This document shows positions 39,024 through 47,609 of a stretch of 64,000 nt of DNA, one piece after another; within the stretch, counting starts at the first letter, position 1; the number at the start of each line of letters is the position of its first letter. The translations under genes and the position numbers were made by a program. A model generated the notes under the pieces. It was not told the origin of the DNA. It searched no databases and saw only the letters and a list, made by a program, of their open reading frames with translations. Source of the stretch: Flavobacteriales bacterium (GTDB taxonomy: Bacteria > Bacteroidota > Bacteroidia > Flavobacteriales_F > PHOS-HE28); the NCBI GenBank assembly GCA_020635655.1, contig JACJZI010000004.1, positions 372,001 to 436,000 on the forward strand, in the 5' to 3' direction.

Positions 39024-39031
39024 CAAAGGTA
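39024..39031 (-). promoter_or_regulatory. -7 box TACCTTTG
   Basis: Exact match on the minus strand, 70 nt before the ATG at 38953. The leader has an imperfect hairpin at about 38967-38985 around GGGCATTTGCCC. Confidence 0.55.
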
Positions 39032-39153
39032 GAAGTGGACATCGGAGGTCGTTCGCCGGGTCCAATGCCACACCCTGACCGCTGATCGGCGATAACTTGC
39101 CAGGCGCCAACGGGGTAGCGAACCTTGTTGGAACGATCCCAGACAGCAGGCGA

Positions 39154-40086
39154 ATGCGCACGATCAAACGGTCCCTGAAACAGTTCGGATGGGTCCGGCG
39201 TTTGCTGAACCTGCGCGACCGTGCCCGGAAAAGGGATCTTGCCGAGCGCGCACGATCGGGCCGGTTGCTGGACCTGTTGACGCCCGAGGATCGGGAACGC
39301 TGGATGCCCCGGATCCATTCGGCACAGGCTTCCGCCGACAACCAATACATCCGGCACGTGCCCGACGCTGGCACCTTCAATGCCAACAACGATCTGGTGA
39401 TGCACAACGGGCTGCTGATCGACCCACAGAGCTACTATGGCGTGGCAATGCTGGAGCTGCTGGTCCGCAACCGCGGTGTGCATGAGCCACAGGAGGAGTA
39501 CGCCTTCCAGGAAGTACTTGCCGACGTGCCTGAAGGTGGGGTGATGGTGGAATTGGGGGCCTATTGGTCCTTTTACTCCATGTGGTTCCACGCGCGGATC
39601 AGGGGAGCGCGCAACTACATGGTGGAGCCGGAACATCTGGAGGCCGGCATACGCAACTTCCAATTGAACGGAATGATCGGCGACTTCACCCGGGCCTATG
39701 TATCCGACTGTGCCGAGGCCGGGCTGGACCCGGGCACGGTACCCACGATCTGTCTTGATCGGTTCGTCCTGGAAAAAGGCATCCGTTCCATCGACATCCT
39801 GCACGCCGACATCCAGGGGTATGAACACAAGATGCTGCTCGGGGCGGAGACCTTGTTGAACGAGCGACGGGTGGGTTACCTCTTCATCTCCACGCACAGC
39901 CAGGACCTTCACGAGCGATGCAGGCACCATTTGGAGGGCAAAGGATATGTCAATGTGTGCGCGGCGGACCTGGAGGGGTCGTATTCGCACGACGGACTGC
40001 TCGTCTTCAGGGAGCCGGGCTACGGTCGGCCGCGCAACCTGGTCATTTCTTCACGACGTGCCCGGAACGGACCCTTGTCGACCTGA
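39154..40086 (+). CDS. FkbM family methyltransferase (second copy in window)
   Basis: 310 residues from the ATG at 39154. N-terminal basic helical region (about 1-60), then a methyltransferase core: GVMVELGAYWSFYSMWFH at the SAM-loop position (ELGAYWSFYS instead of the usual G-x-G-x-G), YMVEPEHLEAG, ICLDRFVLEKGIRSIDILHADIQGYEHKMLLGAE, which is the FkbM signature. The SAM loop has lost a glycine relative to typical members, as in some subgroups. Substrate unknown. Upstream spacer contains a weak TAACTTGC. Confidence 0.82.
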   Translation: MRTIKRSLKQFGWVRRLLNLRDRARKRDLAERARSGRLLDLLTPEDRERWMPRIHSAQASADNQYIRHVPDAGTFNANNDLVMHNGLLIDPQSYYGVAMLELLVRNRGVHEPQEEYAFQEVLADVPEGGVMVELGAYWSFYSMWFHARIRGARNYMVEPEHLEAGIRNFQLNGMIGDFTRAYVSDCAEAGLDPGTVPTICLDRFVLEKGIRSIDILHADIQGYEHKMLLGAETLLNERRVGYLFISTHSQDLHERCRHHLEGKGYVNVCAADLEGSYSHDGLLVFREPGYGRPRNLVISSRRARNGPLST

Positions 40087-40119
40087 GCGTGCTTCCTGCT
40101 GGACCTGATCGCCGTCCTG

Positions 40120-41310
40120 TCAGCCGAGCACCTCCTTCACCCGGTCAGCAGCCTCCTGCAGGGAGATGGCGCTGAGCACCTTCAGGCCGCTGTTGTCGAT
40201 CAGCTGCTTGGCCTCCTGCGCGTTGGTGCCTTGCAGGCGCACGATGATGGGCACGGGGATGTCGCCGATGTTCTTGTAGGCGTCCACGATGCCCTGGGCC
40301 ACGCGGTCGCAGCGCACGATACCGCCGAAGATGTTCACCAGGATCGCCTTCACGCGTTCGTCCTTCAGGATGATGCGGAAGGCCTTCTCCACGCGCGCCG
40401 CGTCGGCGGTGCCGCCCACGTCGAGGAAATTGGCCGGTTCGCCACCGCTCAGCTGGATGATGTCCATGGTGGCCATGGCCAGGCCGGCGCCGTTCACCAT
40501 GCAGCCCACGTTGCCGTCCAGCCGCACGTAGTTCAGTCCGGCCTCACCGGCCTCCACCTCGATGGGGTCCTCCTCGGTCTTGTCGCGCATGTCGGCATAG
40601 TCCGGGTGGCGGTAGAGCGCGTTGCCGTCCAGCCGCACCTTGGCATCCACCGCGGCGATCTTGTCGTCGCTGGTCTTCAGCACGGGATTGATCTCGAACA
40701 GCGCGGCGTCGCAGCCTTCGTAGGCCTTGTACAACGCGGCGACGAATTTGGTCATCTCCTTCTTCGCCGGTCCGCTCAGGCCCAGGTTGGTGGCGATCTT
40801 GTTGCACTGGAAGGGGCGCAGGCCCACGCGGGGATCCACCACTTCGCGGAATATCTTCTCCGGGGTCTTTTCGGCCACCTCCTCGATGTCCATGCCACCC
40901 TCGGTGCTGTACATGATGATGTTGCGGGCGCTGGCGCGGTCGAGCAGCACGCTCATGTAGAACTCCTTGGGCTCGGTGGCGCCGGGACCGTACATGTCCT
41001 CGGCGATCATCACCTTGTGCACCTTCTTGCCCTGCGGCGGGGTCTGCGGCGTCTTCAGCATCATGCCGATGATGGCGCCGGCCTTCTCCTTCACCTCGTC
41101 GAGGCTCTTGGCGAGCTTCACCCCTCCCCCCTTGCCGCGGCCACCCGCATGGATCTGGGCTTTCACCACCCAGAAAGTGGTGCCGGTCTCCTGGCTCAGA
41201 CGCTTGGCGGCATCCACGGCCTCATCGGGGTTGTAGGCCACGATCCCGCGCTGAACGCGGACGCCGAACTGGGAGAGGATGTGCTTGCCTTGGTATTCGT
41301 GCAGGTTCAT
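40120..41310 (-). CDS. sucC: Succinyl-CoA ligase (ADP-forming) subunit beta
   Basis: 396 residues from the ATG at 41310 (NLHEYQGKHILSQFGV), the standard opening and length. ATP-grasp features: VVKAQIHAGGRGKGGGVKLA, EINPVLKTSDDKIAAVDAKV, and the C-terminal CoA-ligase part with LDVGGTADAARVEKAF and NIFGGIVRCDRVAQGI. It makes ATP from succinyl-CoA in the TCA cycle together with SucD, which is not in the window. A TACCTTCG box lies 25 nt upstream. The partner gene is usually elsewhere in this phylum. Confidence 0.97.
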   Translation of the reverse strand: MNLHEYQGKHILSQFGVRVQRGIVAYNPDEAVDAAKRLSQETGTTFWVVKAQIHAGGRGKGGGVKLAKSLDEVKEKAGAIIGMMLKTPQTPPQGKKVHKVMIAEDMYGPGATEPKEFYMSVLLDRASARNIIMYSTEGGMDIEEVAEKTPEKIFREVVDPRVGLRPFQCNKIATNLGLSGPAKKEMTKFVAALYKAYEGCDAALFEINPVLKTSDDKIAAVDAKVRLDGNALYRHPDYADMRDKTEEDPIEVEAGEAGLNYVRLDGNVGCMVNGAGLAMATMDIIQLSGGEPANFLDVGGTADAARVEKAFRIILKDERVKAILVNIFGGIVRCDRVAQGIVDAYKNIGDIPVPIIVRLQGTNAQEAKQLIDNSGLKVLSAISLQEAADRVKEVLG

Positions 41311-41335
41311 CGTGCAGGATCCGTTGGATGGGGGG

Positions 41336-41343
41336 CGAAGGTA
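41336..41343 (-). promoter_or_regulatory. -7 box TACCTTCG of sucC
   Basis: Minus strand, one mismatch (T to C), 25 nt before the sucC ATG. Confidence 0.45.
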
Positions 41344-41474
41344 GGGGGAAGGAAGAACGAGGAAGGTCGAACGATGAGGTCGATGAAGTGATGAAGGCTG
41401 GAAGTAGAGGATCAACAAGTGGGCCTGGGACCTGATGATCGCATCGCATGGCCGATCGATGATCTAGCTTCCTC

Positions 41475-41482
41475 TTTCTTTG
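41475..41482 (+). promoter_or_regulatory. Candidate -7 variant TTTCTTTG
   Basis: A TTnnTTTG variant ending 4 nt before the ATG at 41487. The same octamer precedes the lipoprotein gene at 15444. Confidence 0.35.
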
Positions 41483-41486
41483 CCCC

Positions 41487-42134
41487 ATGATCGAGGCCCG
41501 GGGGATCCACAAGAAGTACGGCGACCTGGAAGTGCTGAAGGGCGTGGAACTTTCCGTGGCCAAGGGTGAGGTGGTGAGCATCGTGGGCGCGAGCGGCGCG
41601 GGAAAGACCACCCTGTTGCAGATCCTTGGAACGCTCGAACGGCCGGATGCCGGCACGGTGCTGATCAATGGCAGGGAGGCGACCAGTCTGGGCAGCAAGG
41701 CCTTGAGCACGTTCCGGAACAGGCACATCGGCTTCGTGTTCCAGTTCCATCATCTGCTACCGGAGTTCACCGCGCTGGAGAACGTGATGATGCCGGGGCT
41801 GATCGCAGGGCGGAGCCGGACGGATTGCGCCGAGCGAGGTCGCGAACTCCTGCACCGCCTGAACATCGCCGCGCGGAGCGCGCACAAGCCCTCGCAGTTG
41901 AGCGGTGGCGAGCAGCAGCGGGTGGCGGTGGCTCGGGCGCTCTTCAATGCACCGGACGTGGTGCTGGCCGATGAACCCAGCGGCAATCTGGACAGCAGGC
42001 ACGCCAGGGAGCTACACGCGCTTTTCTTCGAACTGCGGCAGGAGCTCGGCCAGACGTTCGTGATCGTGACGCACAATGAGGAACTGGCCCACATGGCGGA
42101 CCGCATGCTGACCATCACCGACGGCCGGATATAG
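41487..42134 (+). CDS. ABC transporter ATP-binding protein (LolD-like)
   Basis: 215 residues. Walker A GASGAGKTT (about 37-45), Q-loop FVFQFHHLLPEFTALENV, signature LSGGEQQRVAVARAL, Walker B VVLADEPSGNLD, and the H-loop VIVTHNEELA. The FQFHHLLPEFTALENVMMPGLI segment is typical of the LolD/MacB group, which exports lipoproteins or other substrates with FtsX-like permeases. No permease gene is adjacent. A short 4-nt spacing to a -7-like element suggests a nearly leaderless mRNA. Confidence 0.9.
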   Translation: MIEARGIHKKYGDLEVLKGVELSVAKGEVVSIVGASGAGKTTLLQILGTLERPDAGTVLINGREATSLGSKALSTFRNRHIGFVFQFHHLLPEFTALENVMMPGLIAGRSRTDCAERGRELLHRLNIAARSAHKPSQLSGGEQQRVAVARALFNAPDVVLADEPSGNLDSRHARELHALFFELRQELGQTFVIVTHNEELAHMADRMLTITDGRI

Positions 42135-42149
42135 GCCAGCAGGGGTCCC

Positions 42150-42157
42150 TACCTTTG
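42150..42157 (+). promoter_or_regulatory. -7 box TACCTTTG
   Basis: Exact match ending 4 nt before the ATG at 42162; with the 5-nt spacing seen for SRP RNA, transcription starts at the A of the start codon. Confidence 0.6.
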
Positions 42158-42161
42158 GGAT

Positions 42162-42923
42162 ATGCGTCTTCCCTGCCTCGCGCTCCTGTTCGCACCGATC
42201 GCCACGATACACGCCCAGGACCTCCAGGACCTCCTGCAGCAGGCCGGAGGGGTCCAGGTCACTTTCGCCGAGGATGACACCCCTTATGCGCCGCTCGGTT
42301 TCACCGGGAGCTTCCGCTTCGAGGTGCACAACTACGCGGGCGATCAGGAGCAGAAGAACAGCCCGATGGACATCTTTTACGCCTTTACCGACGACAGGAT
42401 GGCCTTCCGCCCAACAAGCCCGGACATCCGCGACAAGGTCACCACCGTGTTCGATCTGAAGGAGAAACGGATGTACATGCTCACGGAGAATGCGAAAGGG
42501 GAACGCACCGGCATGAAGATGAAAATGCTGCGGGTGAACGTGGACAAGGGCGCGAACGACGGGGCCGAGGACGTGCAGGTGGAACGGACGGACGAGACGC
42601 GAACGATCGAAGGGCACACCTGCCGTAAATACCTGGCGCGTTCGAGCGACGGGCATTCCGAAGCTTGGGTGGCCGAGGACATCGCGTTCGACCTGAAAAA
42701 GGCCTTCGGGCGGATGGTGAGCGGACAGCGCGCCCAGCAATGGCAGCGCATGCCCTACGGACAGGGTCTGGTGATGGAAATGACCTGGTGGAAGGCCGAC
42801 AGCAACGAGCGGATGACCCTCACCACGCATGATCTGCGCACCGGCAGTGTTGACGAGACCGTGTTCGACACGTCCGGTTACACGATCCAGGACCTGACCG
42901 CGTTGCCGGTCTTCGGCCGGTAG
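42162..42923 (+). CDS. DUF4412-like secreted protein
   Basis: 253 residues: signal peptide (LPCLALLFAPIATIHAQ), then a beta-rich domain. Features match DUF4412: FRFEVHNYAGDQEQKNSPMDIFY-like opening, a Met-rich strand (GMKMKMLRV), TRTIEGHTCRKYLARSSDGHSEAWVAEDI with the EGHTCRKY motif common in the family, and LVMEMTWWKADS. Function unknown; such proteins sit in the periplasm or outer membrane. A TACCTTTG box is at the start codon. It is the first of a run of four plus-strand genes. Confidence 0.8.
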   Translation: MRLPCLALLFAPIATIHAQDLQDLLQQAGGVQVTFAEDDTPYAPLGFTGSFRFEVHNYAGDQEQKNSPMDIFYAFTDDRMAFRPTSPDIRDKVTTVFDLKEKRMYMLTENAKGERTGMKMKMLRVNVDKGANDGAEDVQVERTDETRTIEGHTCRKYLARSSDGHSEAWVAEDIAFDLKKAFGRMVSGQRAQQWQRMPYGQGLVMEMTWWKADSNERMTLTTHDLRTGSVDETVFDTSGYTIQDLTALPVFGR

Positions 42924-42997
42924 TCCGGCCATCGCAATATCCCCGGCAGCTGTCGCGTATTGGAGGAGAGCCCTCCGATCCCGACAACACCGGTCCC

Positions 42998-43624
42998 ATG
43001 CTTCGCACCTTCCTGCTCCTTGCGGGCCTCGCACCCGGGCTGCTCCTGGCACAACCGCTTCGCATCAACGGGCACCGCGGAGGCCTGATCTCGCTGGGTA
43101 TCCGCACGACGATGAGCGCGTTCAATGAAGGCTCGTGGGCGAACAGTGGATCGGGCATCGGCGGACAGCTCCGTGTTGGATTGAGCGACCGTGTGAACAC
43201 CGATTGGTTCATGGACTACCTCACGGGGAACATGGGCGATCTGGCACATCGCGAGGACCTGCACATCGGTTGGAGCGTGCTCTACTACGTGCTGCCCGGC
43301 CGGGAGGGCCGACCACGCGTCGACCCCTACGTGCTGGCCGGGCATTGCTTCGATCATGCCACGATCACGGCGAACGAGGACCCTGACATCCATGGCGAAC
43401 GTTGGAGCTCCGCGGTGCAGGCCGGTATCGGCTCCCACTTCCATGTGACCGACCGGTCCGACCTCTCCCTCGTGGGCCAGTACATGATCCATCTGGGTAC
43501 GGACCTCCACCTCGATACGCACGATGACGGTGACCTGGAATTGCACAACGAGCACGGTGCGAGCCTGGAGGGCCACCTGCTGGTCCACGTGAGCTTCAAC
43601 TACATCCTCTTCGACGCATGGTAG
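42998..43624 (+). CDS. Outer-membrane beta-barrel protein with His-rich C-terminal region
   Basis: 208 residues: signal peptide (RTFLLLAGLAPGLLLAQ), then about eight amphipathic strands (GGLISLGIRTTMSAF, GIGGQLRVGLSDRV, LHIGWSVLYYVLPG, SSAVQAGIGSHFHV, LSLVGQYMIHLGTDLH, LLVHVSFNYILFDAW). The C-terminal Trp fits barrel proteins. Seven His lie between residues 165 and 197 with several Asp/Glu (LHLDTHDDGDLELHNEHG), and HCFDH is at 116-120, so a metal-binding loop is possible. The next gene overlaps its stop by 7 bp. Confidence 0.75.
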   Translation: MLRTFLLLAGLAPGLLLAQPLRINGHRGGLISLGIRTTMSAFNEGSWANSGSGIGGQLRVGLSDRVNTDWFMDYLTGNMGDLAHREDLHIGWSVLYYVLPGREGRPRVDPYVLAGHCFDHATITANEDPDIHGERWSSAVQAGIGSHFHVTDRSDLSLVGQYMIHLGTDLHLDTHDDGDLELHNEHGASLEGHLLVHVSFNYILFDAW

Positions 43625-44199
43625 GCCGCATCCCGATCCCCACACTGCTCGTGGTCGTCGCGCTGCCGACGTTCGCACAGACCCAACAGCCCTTCGCACA
43701 CCGCGGGCTTTTGAGCGCCTCCGCCACCATCGCTCCGGGGTGGATGCTCGATCAGGCGCTCACCAACATCTATGTGACCGGAGGGTTCCACTTGTTCCTG
43801 GAGGATCACGTCAGCCTGCGCGGCCTGGCAGCTTGGTACATCGACGAACAACAGCGCTCTCCCCTCCTCGACCAGAACAGCAGGATCTCCTTCGGACCGT
43901 ATTATCATTTCACCTTCGGTCGGGCGGATGTCGCATTGGGCTTCGAACCGGGTGTGTCGTTCGCGCAGCTGCGCGAGCCGGCCGGATCGGACCTTTCCGG
44001 ATCCGCGCCGGTAAGGGTGGTCCCGAACACCGCGCTCGGCGCCAGTTGCACCTACTACGTGTGGAAGTACCTGCACTTCTTCGTGGAAGCGCATTACCTG
44101 CGCTCACGCTATGCGGGCTCCTCGGCGGGGACCTTGGACCTCGACGAGCTGCAGGCGATGGCCGGTCTGGGATGGCAGGTGAAGGTGTTCGGCCGCTGA
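43618..44199 (+). CDS. Outer-membrane beta-barrel protein
   Basis: 193 residues: signal peptide (IPTLLVVVALPTFAQ), then alternating strands with aromatic ends (IYVTGGFHLFLEDHVSLRG, ISFGPYYHFTFGRADVALGFEPG, GASCTYYVWKYLHFFVEAHYL, LQAMAGLGWQVKVFGR). It overlaps the previous barrel gene by 7 bp (ATGGTAG) and is followed 19 bp later by a TIGR02757 gene. Probably a small barrel of the same outer-membrane class; unnamed. Confidence 0.7.
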   Translation: MVGRIPIPTLLVVVALPTFAQTQQPFAHRGLLSASATIAPGWMLDQALTNIYVTGGFHLFLEDHVSLRGLAAWYIDEQQRSPLLDQNSRISFGPYYHFTFGRADVALGFEPGVSFAQLREPAGSDLSGSAPVRVVPNTALGASCTYYVWKYLHFFVEAHYLRSRYAGSSAGTLDLDELQAMAGLGWQVKVFGR

Positions 44200-44205
44200 T
44201 CACCG

Positions 44206-44213
44206 TTCCTTTG
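44206..44213 (+). promoter_or_regulatory. Candidate -7 variant TTCCTTTG
   Basis: TTnnTTTG variant ending 5 nt before the ATG at 44219. Confidence 0.35.
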
Positions 44214-44218
44214 GGGCG

Positions 44219-45028
44219 ATGTCGCGAAGCACGTCGCCCCTTGATCTGCAGGAACTCCTGGATGAAGCGTACGACCGCTTTGCGAGGCCGGAGTTCGTCG
44301 CCGATGATCCGGTGCAGGTGCCCCGGTCCTTTCCCGATCGATCGGACGCGGAGGTGATCGGCCTCCTGACCGCCACCATCGCTTGGGGCCAGCGCGCGAC
44401 GATCATCCGCAACGCGTTCCAAATGGCACGCCGCATGGATGATGCACCGCATGACTTCATCCTGCACGCCAATGCTGCGGAACTGAACCGGCTGGACGGG
44501 TTCGTGCATCGCACGTTCAATGCGACCGACCTCCGCTATTTCGTGCGTGCGCTGCGCCACCTGTACCGGACGCACGGTGGCATCGAGGGAGCCTTTCTGG
44601 AAAATGACCGGCTCGGGCACATGAACGAAGCGATCGCGCGGTTCAGGTCCCGCTTCTTCCGGCCGGCGCATCCCCCGCGCACCCGCAAGCACGTGGCGGA
44701 CCCGTCACGCGGCAGCAACGCCAAACGGATCAACATGTTCCTGCGGTGGATGGTGCGCCCGGACGACCGCGGTGTGGACCTCGGGCTCTGGAAGCGGATC
44801 CATACACGCGACCTGCTGGTCCCCCTGGACGTGCACACCGGGCGGGTCGCACGCGCGCTCGGGCTGCTGAAGCGCACGCAGGACGATCGACGGAGCGTGG
44901 AGGAACTGACGGCCGCATTACGGGCCTTCGACAGCGAGGACCCGGTGCGCTATGACATCGCGCTGTTCGGGCTGGGTGTGTCCGAAAAGGCTCATCGGGT
45001 GAACAACACCCGCGCCGTCGCCCGCTGA
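44219..45028 (+). CDS. TIGR02757/DUF2400 family protein
   Basis: 269 residues. The family signature is present: an N-terminal DEAYDRFARPEFVADDPVQVPR, SDAEVIGLLTATIAWGQRATIIRN, the central cationic SNAKRINMFLRWMVRPDDRGVDLG, LDVHTGRVARALGL, and YDIALFGLGVSE at the end. Helix-rich; the fold is related to HhH-type DNA glycosylases, though activity is not known. It converges with and overlaps the large T9SS protein gene by 37 bp. Confidence 0.9.
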   Translation: MSRSTSPLDLQELLDEAYDRFARPEFVADDPVQVPRSFPDRSDAEVIGLLTATIAWGQRATIIRNAFQMARRMDDAPHDFILHANAAELNRLDGFVHRTFNATDLRYFVRALRHLYRTHGGIEGAFLENDRLGHMNEAIARFRSRFFRPAHPPRTRKHVADPSRGSNAKRINMFLRWMVRPDDRGVDLGLWKRIHTRDLLVPLDVHTGRVARALGLLKRTQDDRRSVEELTAALRAFDSEDPVRYDIALFGLGVSEKAHRVNNTRAVAR

Positions 45029-47433
45029 CCGAACTCATCGGTCGCGACCAGCAGATACACGCCATCGTCCAGGTCGCCGCGATCGAGCACGACCACGTTG
45101 GATCGGCGATCGAACGCGCGTACCGACCGGCCTTCGGCGTCGAACAACGCGAAAGTGACCCGGCCATGCATGGGGTCGCCCAGCCGGATCGTGGCGCTCC
45201 CGATCACCGGGTTCGGTACCACGGTGATGCCCGATGTGGCGTCATCCTTTGGCCCGTCGATGCCGACCGGGCCCTGCCCATAGGTCGTCAAGGTCGTGTT
45301 GGTCACGACGGTCCCGTTCTGGTCGAACACGATCGAAGCGCTGTTCCGCACAGCGGTACCCACCGCCATGCCCGCCATCGGTGAAAGGCCATAGCGGACG
45401 AATCCCTGGCTTCCGCGCGGATCGGTGGCACTGTCCGGCAACTGGATGTTGTCGAACCGGAAGTGGAGCACACCGTCGGCGTCCAACTCCGTGGAGACGG
45501 CATGGCTGGCCGCCAGCATGCGGAACGAGGTCAGGTCCAGACCCTGGTCCAAAGTGTCGGCGATGGTCACTTGATAGGCTGGCGCATTGCCGACGTTCTG
45601 GAATCGGATGGTGAAGGTGAGCGGCGTGCCCAGGGCGACCTCATGGTCCGGGCCGGATCCGACCGGGGCCACTTGTTTGTCATTGGGATCCGCTGAGCAG
45701 GCCACGACCGGTTCCGCGGAACAGGATACCCGATATGGAGTACCGTTCACATCGGCCGTCACGACCAGGGAGTCGATCATCGTCTCGCCCATATGCGATC
45801 CATCCGGCATTTGCACCAGCACCAGCACGGACCGATGATGGGTGGCCGGCACGCTGGCGAGATCCCAGGATACCACGTTGCCGTTCACCGCATCGGCGGC
45901 GGGCTGGGAGCCGGAAAAGCTGCAAAGCGGATCCAGGTGGAGGGTCATGGTCAGGTCCGTGGTCACTGTACCTGCATTGGTGATGTTCAACCAGAACGGG
46001 ACGACCTCTGAGCAACGGATGTTCCCGGGAACGAGCTGCGGAACGAGGTCCACGATGTCCTGATCGGCATGCAGGCCGAAATCCTGTTCCAAGGCCGTGT
46101 TGTTCTGTGTGGTCACGGTCACGTTGCGCAGTGCCGGCGTGGTGTTGCTCCATCCCGCCACGGATGGCAACCAGACCGCGTACGGGCCCGGTACGGCGTG
46201 GTAGCTGTACATGCCACTGTGGTTGGTGAAGGTGCTTCCGAGGTCGGATGCTTCCACACGGAAGTTGTACAGACCGTGGTCGTTGTTGTTGAACACGCCG
46301 TCCCCGTCGATGTCATTGAACACCCGACCGACGATACTGTTGGACGCGATGCTCAGGTTGTCGAAATAGATGATATGGTCGGGTGCGAAGGCCAACATGA
46401 ACAGTTCGGCATCGCCGTCACCATCGAGATCGCCGGCCATGAGCCCAAAGGCGTTGGTCATTCCGGTGGCAATGACCTGCCGCGGACCGAACTGGCCCTG
46501 CCCATCGATGTTCTCGTACCAGGCTATTTCGTTCAACTGGCTGCTGATCACGGCCACATCCAGGTCGCCGTCCAGATCAAGGTCCTGCGCAAGCACCTCG
46601 TCCACCACCCCCCAAGGCGAGCCGATGGATTGGGCTGGCGCAAAACCATTTCCCAGGCCGCGCTGCCAATGCACCTGCAGGTCCATTGGTGAACTGGTCA
46701 CCAGGTCGGCCAGGCCGTCGCCGTCGATATCGCGCACCATGCCACAACCGACCTGCGTGGCTGTTTGTGGCGGACCGAACACGGCATTGCTGGTCAGGTT
46801 CTCCGCCCAAAGGATACTGTTCGTGCTGCTCTCGGACCATACAAGGTCCAGATCACCGTCCTGGTCCATGTCGACCGCATCCGCATCCGAGGGGGTCGCA
46901 TTGGTGGACACTGGAACGGCCTGGCCGAACGCGCCGGCACCATCCAGGTTCTCGTACCAGCGCAATTGCCCGTTCGACATGGTCATGACCAGATCAAGGT
47001 CACCATCACCATCCAGGTCACCCGCGCGGATCGAAACGGCATCCACGCCGTTCGAAATGTTCTGGGCAGGTCCGAAGCCATACCCACCGAGCGCGTGATA
47101 CCAGGATACGCCCAGGTCATGTTCGCTCGATGCGACAATGTCCACAAGGCCATCGCCATCCACATCGGCGGCCAGCATGACCACCTGATCGGCCATCAAG
47201 GTGATGGGGGCCGTGAGCTGATATCCGTTGAAAGGATAGAGCAGGATGCCATTGCGCGTTCCCACGAGCAGCTCCATGGTCCCATCCTGGTCCAGGTCGA
47301 CCAATTGCATGTCGTGTGGACCTTCCACCTGCACCTCATGACCACCACCGAACTGGGCCTGTAGCAGGTCTTGACCGGACAGCAGCCCGATAAGCAGGAG
47401 GACAAGGGTTTTGGAAGAGCGTCGTTTGTCCAT
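44992..47433 (-). CDS. Large secreted FG-GAP repeat protein with T9SS type-A sorting domain
   Basis: 813 residues from the ATG at 47433; signal peptide (KTLVLLLIGLLSGQDLLQAQ). About 1-370: repeated FG-GAP/VCBS units with Asp-rich DxDxDGxxD calcium loops (VDLDQDGTMELLV, GDLDGDGDLDLVM, DLDLDGDLDVAVI). About 375-440: an SdrD/Cna-B-like domain (GRVFNDIDGDGVFNNNDHG). About 460-720: DUF11-like segments (PLTFTIRFQNVGNAPAYQVTIADTLDQGLD). The last 75 residues are a T9SS sorting domain (VVPNPVIGSATIRL, FALFDAEGRSVRAF, LDDGVYLLVATDEFGQ, ARVLFTR). Probably a cell-surface adhesin or scaffold. Confidence 0.9.
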   Translation of the reverse strand: MDKRRSSKTLVLLLIGLLSGQDLLQAQFGGGHEVQVEGPHDMQLVDLDQDGTMELLVGTRNGILLYPFNGYQLTAPITLMADQVVMLAADVDGDGLVDIVASSEHDLGVSWYHALGGYGFGPAQNISNGVDAVSIRAGDLDGDGDLDLVMTMSNGQLRWYENLDGAGAFGQAVPVSTNATPSDADAVDMDQDGDLDLVWSESSTNSILWAENLTSNAVFGPPQTATQVGCGMVRDIDGDGLADLVTSSPMDLQVHWQRGLGNGFAPAQSIGSPWGVVDEVLAQDLDLDGDLDVAVISSQLNEIAWYENIDGQGQFGPRQVIATGMTNAFGLMAGDLDGDGDAELFMLAFAPDHIIYFDNLSIASNSIVGRVFNDIDGDGVFNNNDHGLYNFRVEASDLGSTFTNHSGMYSYHAVPGPYAVWLPSVAGWSNTTPALRNVTVTTQNNTALEQDFGLHADQDIVDLVPQLVPGNIRCSEVVPFWLNITNAGTVTTDLTMTLHLDPLCSFSGSQPAADAVNGNVVSWDLASVPATHHRSVLVLVQMPDGSHMGETMIDSLVVTADVNGTPYRVSCSAEPVVACSADPNDKQVAPVGSGPDHEVALGTPLTFTIRFQNVGNAPAYQVTIADTLDQGLDLTSFRMLAASHAVSTELDADGVLHFRFDNIQLPDSATDPRGSQGFVRYGLSPMAGMAVGTAVRNSASIVFDQNGTVVTNTTLTTYGQGPVGIDGPKDDATSGITVVPNPVIGSATIRLGDPMHGRVTFALFDAEGRSVRAFDRRSNVVVLDRGDLDDGVYLLVATDEFGQRATARVLFTR

Positions 47434-47593
47434 AGGTACCCGAATGTGGCCCGTCATACGCGACCGGACTTCGACGAGTTACCCCCGATGATCGACCAAG
47501 ACCGGGAACGTGCTCCTCGAACGGGATCGCTGGCAAGGCACCCTGGTGGCCAGGAAGACAGGCACCTCATGCGATCCGACGAAGGGGATATGC
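47434..47593. other. Intergenic spacer, nothing firm seen
   Basis: The 176-bp gap between the divergent T9SS and BatA genes. GATCTTTG at 47594-47601 is a weak -7 candidate 8 nt before the BatA ATG. I see no gene or terminator. Confidence 0.35.
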
Positions 47594-47609
47594 GATCTTT
47601 GCGCCCCGG

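Noticed and set aside
37256..39085. 609-residue plus-strand open frame opposite accC and the MenH-like gene
   Set aside because: Covers two conserved genes on the other strand and is rich in His/Gln/Leu as expected for an antisense frame.
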